Positions 56,730-64,000 of a stretch of 64,000 nucleotides of DNA are shown piece after piece. The translations under genes were made by a program, and so were the position numbers. Under the pieces are notes generated by a model. It was given only the letters and a program-made list of their open reading frames with translations. It made no database searches and was not told the origin of the DNA. Numbering within the stretch: position 1 is the stretch's first letter; each line of letters begins with the position of its first letter. This stretch comes from Lactifluus volemus (Eukaryota; Basidiomycota; Agaricomycetes; Russulales; Russulaceae), in the NCBI GenBank assembly GCA_022376515.1, contig WTXI01000006.1, positions 930,001 to 994,000 of the forward strand. Direction: 5' to 3'.

Positions 56730-58226
56730 ATGGCCGACGACGGTGATGACGATTACCTCTCCGATAAATTCCTTACGGTCGCTGAACCCCAGAAAGCGAA
56801 AACCTATAGTGAAAAACGGAAGGAAGCCTTACGCAAGTCGCATTTCAAAAACGAAGAGAACAGGGTCAAGAGTCGTAGACAACTCGAGATCGAATCGCGC
56901 GAGGAGGGATTGTCAAAGAGTTTATTCGAACGGGCGGAAGATGAGAAGGCTCCAGAAAACAAGGCCCTCTCTATGATGATAAGAATGGGCTTCAAGCCAG
57001 GACGAACTCTCGGTCTGCCAGCCAATGTTGATGAAGGCGCGGACGCGTCCCCATCACCACCACCTTCCTCAGACCCGACGGTGCACCCCACATCACTGCG
57101 CGGCGATGTCGACCCGATCCAGGAGACATCAATTCTACAAACGGCGAAACAAGAGAGGCACTTGGTGAATCCTCTCCCTCTCGGCGAATGGTCAGGTACG
57201 TCCGCGTGTCCTCTTCATCCTCCTTGCGTTTTGTTTTGCACGTTTTGACTCGACATTTTCCCTTTTTGTGTACGTAATAATCTATTTTTTATCTAATAGG
57301 GAGGAAGGGTATCGGCCTCGGCAAACGTGCGTCGTCACCGGCTCAAGTGGAGCGACTCGCCAAGGTCGCCAAGGCTGCAGAAGAGGCCGACCAAGAATCG
57401 TTCAGGGACCGCACGCGTCGCGAATTCGAGCAACGACGCGCAGAGACCCGACTGGTCCCCGCCCAACAAACCTGTGCAACCCTGGATGAACGCGCAGGAA
57501 AGGAGGTAAATGTCGAACTATTTAACCCTGCCTCACCTCTCCCCGCTAATTCTTTTTTTTTAATTTGTGAACTTTAAAACTAAAAATAAAACCTCTACAC
57601 ACGCACGCGCACTCTCTAACGGCCTTTGATTCAAATTTGGTTGTTTTTTTTTTTTTTGGCCGTTTGCAAACAAAAAAAAAAAAAGTTCAACGTGCTCTGG
57701 CTCGACCCGACCAATCCCGACTCTTTCCCGGCTGGTTTTGAAGATGCCATGTTGGTCGAGGAGAAGACGATGATGAACGCGTCCGAGTCTACTTGGAGCG
57801 GAGAGAGCTCGAATGAGGAAAGGCTCCGGCTCCGAGCACAGATGCGCGCTGACGCGCTTGAGCCACTTGACGACGATAGAGATCTTCCGAGGGACGCGGA
57901 TTTCGAAGGTGGCCCTTGGTCGCCTGAGACGATAGATGAGGCTGCACGGTTCTTGCGTTTGAATGTAAGTCTGTTATCTCGTGTGCCTGTCTGTCCCCAT
58001 TCCAATCTGCAAATTCCGACCCCCTTCTCTGTTTCTTTTTTTTTTTTTCCATTCCGGAATTTGACTGATGACAATAATTCGAACGAAGCCCATGGAACGT
58101 CTTGCCCGCGTTTTGCAATATCTGCGCGCGGAATATCACTACTGTTTCTGGTGTGGTACAGAGTATAAAAGCTCCGATGAGATGCGGGGAGAATGCCCCG
58201 GTCCTGATGAAGATATGCACGACTAG
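56730..58226 (+). CDS. G-patch protein GPATCH11 homolog
   Basis: MADDGDDDYLSDKFLTVAEP starts at 56730. The G-patch is recognisable though split by an intron: ALSMMIRMGFKPGRTLGLPA, LPLGEWSG joined to GRKGIGLGKRA. The C-terminal DUF4187 part is FNVLWLDPTNPDSFP and FEGGPWSPETIDEAARFLRL, followed by PMERLARVLQYLRAEYHYCF with WCGTEY and CPGPDEDMHD (a C-x-x-C...C zinc-like end). This matches GPATCH11/CCDC75, an RNA-helicase-associated factor found near splicing machinery and centromeres in animals. The third intron holds T14 and A13 tracts on either side of a short loop, with the A tract running into the acceptor. Stop is TAG at 58224-58226. Confidence 0.88.
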
Positions 58227-58499
58227 TCGGGGAACGCTAATCTGGAGCTCTGCCGTACTTCATTAAATATATGAAATAGAGGAACAGAGGGTCGACGAAG
58301 CGAAAGGATATTAGTACACGCAGTGGTGATTGTACAAGTTTGATGTGAGGTGTTATGACCTCGAAGGACTGTGTGTGTTTAACAACATAGCGTCTGTTTT
58401 CAACAAGGAAAGTAAAAGAGTGGGATAGAGGGTTAATTGTCCCGAGATGCATAACCAAAAAAGGTCCGGTATCAATAAATGGAAATGTTCAGAGAGCTG
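58227..58499. other. Convergent 3' region
   Basis: About 270 bases between two converging stops. No gene seen. Confidence 0.5.
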
Positions 58500-59317
58500 T
58501 TAATCGGAAGCCACGAGTACTTGAGGCTCTGATATGTCAGTTGGAGATGATGGTTCCGACACACGGTGTTGGGGAAACACGAATGACGAGAGGAGAGCAG
58601 GAAGGGCGGGTATAGCAACCGGTGCCATCGGCTCATCAAATGCCGACCGGGGAAATGTCGCCGATGTCGGTGACATCTGTGGCGACTTGCGGCGTAAGTA
58701 AGTTGAAATAGGGGTTGTTGCGTGCTCAGTTGGCCACGTCTCACTTGCTCGGGGTGATACTCTCCCATTAGGAGACGACCTCGACCCCCGGGTAGCACGG
58801 GGATTAGGAGATGGCAGTGGCGACGTGGATGGCGCCTATCGCGTTGCAAAGATCAATGTCACAGGTCCATGGAAACAATTAAGCGCAGGGGAGACATACC
58901 CTCTTCGCCTTCCCTGTCTCAAACAATGCGGGGACACTTCCTTTCCGTGGAATCTGCAAGACAATAATAACCTTGAGCCACTCAGCTGGTCAATCATCCA
59001 AGGAGGCGACATACCGCAGCGACAGGGTAAGGGGAGTATCTCCCTTTCCCTTGACGAGAGAGTCGAGGATTGTCCATGTCAAGTGAGTTGGTATGCTGAT
59101 CGCGCCGATCGCAGTCTGAAGAGACGAAGAGGTATGTACCGGCGTTGGCATACCGTTGATGGGGGAGGTCACGCTCGTCGTCAATGTCGGATGAGGACGA
59201 TGCGTTGGAATGAGAGCGAGGGCGAAGGAAGGGCCGAGGACCACAGGGGAGCGACGTCCCATCTTCGAGTCCGAGAGAAGACATGAGCTCTACGAAGGAG
59301 GGAAGAGGAGAGGACAT
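58500..59317 (-). CDS. Unknown Ser/Pro-rich protein
   Basis: MSSPLPSFVELMSSLGLEDG starts at 59317 and continues with a Ser-rich, acidic stretch (SHSNASSSSDIDDERDLP). After a frame change near 59150 a second block reads SPINGMPTPVHTSSSLQTAI. The last exon is Ser/Pro/Arg-rich (SPNGRVSPRASETWPTEHAT, ISTYLRRKSPQMSPTSATFP) and ends ISEPQVLVASD at TAA 58500-58502. Introns lie near 58840-58990. I do not recognise a domain. The short length and many Ser-Pro sites would suit a cell-cycle or kinase target, but that is only a guess. Confidence 0.5.
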
Positions 59318-60106
59318 GGGGTGATTTAAAAGTTGGAGCCCGATGGTAGTTACAACAGGACAACTGGGAGGGCGATCGGGTGAGATTGTAGAGGTATATA
59401 ATACACGAGGTATACCCTAGAAACGGGTGGGCGGGAGCGGTGCCAGTTGTTAGGATACATGGGTAACTTAGCAAGTTGCGCAGATGGGTGTAACGCCTCA
59501 GTTCGCATTCATCCGAGGCAAAAGCAATAATTACTTAGCTGGGCATTCCTTTGGTCGGCAAGGAGACAGCTGACTTTTCCCGGATCGCATGTGCGCTCTC
59601 GGAAATCTCTCTCTTATTTTTCTATTTCGTTGTTTTTGGGAAATGTCGGTAGTTCCGCCGTACCTTGTCTCCATCCAGCTTTACCAGGTGATCAACTTGT
59701 TTCTAGAAATAAAATAGACACAACAACAATAAAAAAAAGTGATGGGCCTCAATCGTTTGTTGTAAGGCAGAACAATTATCACGAGCGCTTTATCCTTTCC
59801 CTGGATGTAAAAACGGCGAGGTGATCCCGGGAACGAGCGCCCATTAATGCCCATGTGCTGTGCGACGACGAGAGACGTATGAGTTGCATGAACGAGACGT
59901 CAATGAGCGATGCATCCCCATCGTCTGGATCAGAAATCTCCATGACACGCGGTGTCAGACATCCTGTGGTGAGGACAGAAATGGAAGCCAGCCGGCCGCC
60001 CGCTTGGGTGTGGTCGTCGTCGTCTCATTGCATTAGCGACACCATCGCAACTGCAACCGTATACCCGCACCGTGACGACCGTGACACACCGGGTTTTTCC
60101 TAAACC
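59318..60106. other. Divergent intergenic region
   Basis: About 790 bases between the unknown protein and RPB12, which diverge. Short frames show no family-like content. It should hold both promoters. No tRNA seen. Confidence 0.5.
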
Positions 60107-60447
60107 ATGAATCAGCAACCACCACCACAACAACAAGGACAGGCTGGCTCAAGCGGAGGAAACGTAAACTTTTTACCCCCTCCAAGGCAGGAGATGGAGT
60201 ATCTGTGTGCTGGTATGAAAACTCGATTTATTAGCCTTGGCGATTAGAAATTAAAAATGTAACGGAAAGACTGTGGCGCAAAAAATGACATCAAGCCTCG
60301 AGAGCCCATTCGCTGCAGAGAATGCGGCCACCGTATCATGTACAAGAAAAGAACTAAGCGAAGTAAGTCTACTAAATTGGTCCCTTTTGTCCTTCTCAAT
60401 TTCTGATGGATGCTTCGCATGTAGTGGTCCAATTTGAAGCACGATGA
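60107..60447 (+). CDS. RPB12: RNA polymerase I/II/III shared subunit RPB12 (RPABC4)
   Basis: Three exons (60107-60212, 60270-60362, 60425-60447) give 73 residues. A Gln/Pro-rich leader ([18 protein letters not shown]) precedes the zinc ribbon [36 protein letters not shown] and MVQFEAR. The four cysteines (C-x2-C...C-x2-C) and the basic end are conserved across eukaryotes. The subunit is shared by all three nuclear RNA polymerases and bridges the two large domains of Rpb3/Rpb10/Rpb11. No frame problem. Introns are 57 and 62 nt. Confidence 0.96.
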
Positions 60448-60666
60448 CTACCGCGGCTCCAACGTCAATCGTACATCCCCTGGTTTCCATCGAGTTGAAG
60501 GAGGTGTGGGTTTTTAGTGGAGATTTCGGGCCGTTGAAGCCGAATAGTTCAACTCTGGTGGTAAAACGTACAGTAAACCGTACTGTAGAGCGTGTTCGGC
60601 GAGCTCGATAGGCAAAATAAACATATCATCTCTCACCTTTCCTACTCTCCCTCCCTTCCAAATAAA

Positions 60667-62543
60667 ATGTCAGATTCAAAGCGACATACTAGAGACCGCA
60701 GCCCTTCCAACGATTTTGATGTATTTCTATCTACCCCCGCTGTCCCTAACTGTGCAAACCTCCTCGCTCATCCATTCTCTTTCTAGTCCGATGCAGAGTC
60801 TCCACAAGATCTCTATCACCTTGAAGATGCTCCTGCAGGTAAGCCCGGTAGGAAGAAAAATCCAAAGTGAGCCGTTATCTACCAGTTTATGTGCTTACGT
60901 GCATCGTCTGACACTCTTCAGTTCACAGGCTGCACGCCGTGACCAGAACAGAATCGCGCAACGCGAGTTCCGCTTGCGCAAGCAGCAACGCGTAATACCC
61001 CACTCTTCCTTCCGGTATATCTTCAGCCCGATAACGACCCTCTTTATCTCCACTCTTTAGATTCGCGATCTTGAGGCAAGAGTCGAGATTCTCTCCGGAG
61101 GCAAGGATGAGGCCCTCAGTGAGATGCGGAATATCCTCAAAGGTATCTTTCCCCCCCTTTCATTTTCGTCCCTTGTTTTCTCTAATCTCTCTTCTATTAT
61201 TTTCAAGACCTCATGGCCGAAAACCACATTCTCCGCGGCCTGCTGCGCAGCCTAAGCGAATTCATCGATGAAGGTGCCGGAGGTTTGCTACCCAAGCTGG
61301 GATGGTCTATGCAAGACTTTGAGAAATTCATCAACAAATCCGAAACCGATACGGCATACGAGAGCTACCAGAGACGAAAGCGGGAGGGTCAGGCTGCTTC
61401 AGCTCCTCCTCTCGGAAACGTCCATCCGAGGATGATACTACCAACAACGCCAAAAGAGTGCGCGGCCCTAACGAGCGTGACGACGCTGATCGCAGCACGG
61501 ATGCCTTTCCTGTTCTCATGCCTATGAACTCAGTTCCATCTGGTAGTAACTTGTATACCGGAAGAAACCCACAAGATGCTAGTCTATTCTCGGATTTGAT
61601 GCGCGGTCCCAACGGCTCACCGATGTTGGTCCCTGGTCCATCGTCCCCTTCCTCCTATCCGGCGTCCTCGTCTCAGGTAACTCCTTCGAACGGTAACTAT
61701 CAGAACTCATACGCGCAGTCTCTAAACATGGGGGTGGATTCCACGATCACCTCGATGCCTTTTGTCAATAATGCATCCACGCCTACTATCCCACAGCAGT
61801 CCGCTCCATCGAAGAATTGGAACCCATTGATCCTAAAAATGTTGAAGCTCAGAAACTGATCTCGTTCGTGTTTTTTTCACCATCCTGACAGTTTAGTCCG
61901 TTAATCATCCTGGGATTCAAGGTATCACTTGGATAATTACAAGAGAAACAGCGCTTATTGCCTTCCTGCTTCTCTTCGTCCAACGCTTGTTCAGAGGTAT
62001 TTTGTCCTCCTTCTTCACCGCACTAGGTAGTTTGACACCCTCAACTAGGACCGTTCCCCACGGTACATGACCTGATCCTACCCCTTCATTTTTCTCTTGT
62101 CCCTGATCGATCTTACAGAAAGTGTCATTGATCGTATCCCCCACCCAGACCTACGCGACCGGCTGATCTTACTTCGAGGCATGGTCACATCCTTTGGTTC
62201 CTCTGAGCGTTTTCGCTGAATGAGGTTCCCCACAGGCCGCTTCAGTCTTGTCGATTGTCTGCACGATTTCGCGTCGGCGGTCACCATTCACGGAGACGAC
62301 GTCCTGGCTCATGCGAATTGGGAGATTGGTGAGACCTGGCTCCGACGTTACGGGTTCGTCGACTTGACCCTTTCGTGTGCCTTTTCTGTGGGCCTGACGA
62401 CTGCTTATCGTGACCTCCTCGAACATGTATAGGTTCCTGGTAGATTCAAATACGTTGAATATCTCCAACAAATGGAGAAGGGACCATGGCTTGCCCGAGC
62501 TGCGTATGGTTGATATCGCTCCTGACCAGCAGTCCACAACATA
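60667..62543 (+). CDS. bZIP transcription factor with DUF3425 domain
   Basis: MSDSKRHTRDRSPSNDFD starts at 60667. Exons lead into a basic region AARRDQNRIAQREFRLRKQQ (N-x2-A-Q-R-E-F-R, Yap1/AP-1 type) and the zipper IRDLEARVEILSGGKDEALS. After a linker come two blocks typical of DUF3425: HLDNYKRNSAYCLPASLRPT and VIDRIPHPDLRDRLILLRG, then HDFASAVTIHGDDVLAHANW and FLVDSNTLNISNKWRRDHGL. This bZIP-DUF3425 architecture is found in fungal stress and metabolic regulators. At least two single-base shifts, near 61405 and 61812, interrupt the frame. The stop is TAG at 62541-62543. Confidence 0.82.
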
Positions 62544-63325
62544 GACAGGTTAACAACGTTGTCGCGGCGGCCGCGCTTCCCTTTTTTTTTTTCTTCTTGT
62601 GATCGTTTTGTGTAATATTACGCAGCCCTTTTTTTTTTTTGGCTTTTTTCACTTACGAGACACCCTTTTCTGTCTTTCCATCAGGTATATTCTGATTCTG
62701 CTAGGTTGTCGTGCTATCGATCGTTGTATATATACTTTGACCTAATCTGAATGCTGACGGGTGGACCATCTTGAAATTTTCCATGAAGCCCAGAGCTGTT
62801 TCCGTGTGCTCCCGTTCTCCCATTGATCACAATTCGGCTTTTTCGTAAGGGGCCGCACCCCGGGGAAATTATTTGCCGAGAGGTGGAGCATTGATGTTCA
62901 TCAAAATGTTTCGCCTGGTGATCGCAATACTTTGTACGGCACGTTGGGCCATTTATCACACCGTATCCTCTCACACACTCCCTTTTCATTTACAAAAAAA
63001 AAAAAGTGACAGCTGCAAGGCCGTTTCTACTTTAACAAATGCGGTATAAACTCGGATAACCCATCAAAACCCGCAAATGACTGGCAAAATTAGGATGTCC
63101 CCGCGGTGTGCAGGTGAGGTTGGGCTTGCTTGTTGGATATTACAGTAATACAACGTTCCACTCGATTTCTCGTTCTGTCACTTTCCTTTTTCCTTTGGCC
63201 GGTTGCTCACGAGGCAACCTCGCCGAAACCTGGTCCCCCCCCCCTTGCGAGGACCCGGCAAGCAATGGTGGTGACGGTTGCGAAAAAAAAAAATTGCTTG
63301 GTTTAACGACATGCAACGCATCCTA
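62544..63325. other. Convergent intergenic region
   Basis: About 780 bases between two converging stops. It has T10-T12 and A13 tracts near 62580, 62630 and 62995, and a run of ten C at 63235-63244. Short frames have no family-like content. Confidence 0.5.
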
Positions 63326-64000
63326 CTAGGCATCGGATGATGTCTGCTGTCGTTGCGCAAGGTTTCTCTGGTACTGTGATTCTTGCTCCTCGAGCGTCCC
63401 ACTGCCGGGCCGATGATGAGAAACCCTAAAACGGCGAGGGTTGGGAAGTTCATCGCTTACGGTAATGGATTTTCTTGAATAGCGGTGCACGCAAGGAAGG
63501 CGAGAAAGTTTAGGGCTACTTGACAAATGAAGACTACGCGCAGGGCATCTGCGTAGGAGTCTATGGCCGATCTTCGGAGCGTCGGGTCCAGCTCTTGAAT
63601 CACGTCAGTGGAATGCCTTTGTGAATGTTTAGATGTCGTGTTGATGCTCATAATGCAACTTCCTTCACCTTATACGTGAGATGAGCTATTTTTTTGTTGT
63701 CAGTTTATCTAGAATACAAGGCGAAGAATGATCTGAGCCATACAGCCTCTGCGTTGGGTCCGTAGATACGCTGCCGCAACCTCGACAAGAGAACGGCCTG
63801 AAGCAAAGTACCACTGAGGCTGACCCCGAGCACTTGTCCCGTTGTGCGGAAGAGATAGGTTACTGCGAGTATAGTTATCAATAATCTGAAAGTAGATTTA
63901 AATAAATAAAAAAGCCCCATACTCACAGCCTGTGGCTACTGCTACATCCGTTTTGGAAACACATGCGATGAGAGCCTAGGGAGAATCAGCCTGAAGACAC
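63326..64000 (-). CDS. MFS multidrug/amino-acid transporter, C-terminal part
   Basis: The gene runs off the right edge, so only its 3' exons are seen. In order on the minus strand they read ALIACVSKTDVAVATG, then TYLFRTTGQVLGV...SLSGTLLQAVLLSR and SAIDSYADALRVVFICQVAL with NFLAFLACTAI. These correspond to the last membrane helices of fungal DHA-type transporters related to vacuolar Vba proteins, where A-x-A-T-G...Y-L-F-R-T-T-G-Q-V is characteristic. The hydrophilic tail ends YQRNLAQRQQTSSDA at TAG 63326-63328. Substrate cannot be inferred. An intron with GTAAGC...TTTAG precedes the last exon. Confidence 0.85.

Noticed and set aside
63326..64000. MFS fragment as part of a secondary-metabolite cluster
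   Set aside because: The adjacent genes are a bZIP factor and RPB12. No biosynthetic enzyme is in view, and the gene is cut by the window edge.

Overview
This window reads as nuclear DNA of a filamentous basidiomycete, probably an Agaricomycete. The genes are compact and on both strands. Most carry several introns of about 48-60 nt with GT(A/G)-AG borders, and many neighbours share short divergent promoters. The proteins match fungal housekeeping families, and one gene resembles a basidiomycete-restricted family (DUF6593-like). I saw no operons, CRISPR arrays, tRNAs or rRNAs.

Layout. 0-7.3 kb: C-terminal end of a forkhead factor, mitochondrial uS11, QCR9, and a long KCS1-type inositol polyphosphate kinase. 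7.3-13.1 kb: gene-poor, holding a strongly CpG-depleted stretch with an unrecognised gene-like reading and a degraded minus-strand coding remnant. 13.1-23 kb: a CGI-58-like alpha/beta hydrolase, an unknown multi-exon gene, a METTL3-type m6A methyltransferase, an SDR, an SFR1/MEI5-type recombination protein, an unknown Ser/Thr-rich protein and SND2/TMEM208. 23-30.7 kb: a SNAPC4-like Myb protein, TAF8, riboflavin kinase, CWC21 and a mitochondrial thioesterase. 31-42 kb: ARG8, HEM1, ARL1, CDT2, LYS12 and an unknown Ser/Pro-rich protein. 42.5-45 kb: an Inn1/Fic1-like C2 protein. 45-49.1 kb: gene-poor. 49.1-64 kb: mitochondrial uL11, a DUF6593-like protein, an AhpD-like protein, a secreted GH128 glucanase, a two-RRM protein, GPATCH11, an unknown protein, RPB12, a bZIP-DUF3425 factor and the 3' part of an MFS transporter.

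The genes do not form one pathway. There are recurring themes: mitochondrial proteins (uS11m, QCR9, ARG8, HEM1, uL11m, thioesterase), transcription and splicing factors (SNAPC4, TAF8, RPB12, CWC21, GPATCH11, forkhead, bZIP), and DNA replication or repair (CDT2, SFR1).

The most important caveat is sequence quality. More than 20 otherwise well-conserved exons are interrupted by single-base shifts, nearly all apparent one-base losses and many in homopolymer runs. They are densest in the METTL3 homolog. The pattern looks like residual long-read assembly error rather than widespread gene death. I found no convincing new defence or biosynthetic system. The best leads are the CpG-depleted island, the state of the m6A writer, stop-free 3n introns, and unusual intron hairpins.
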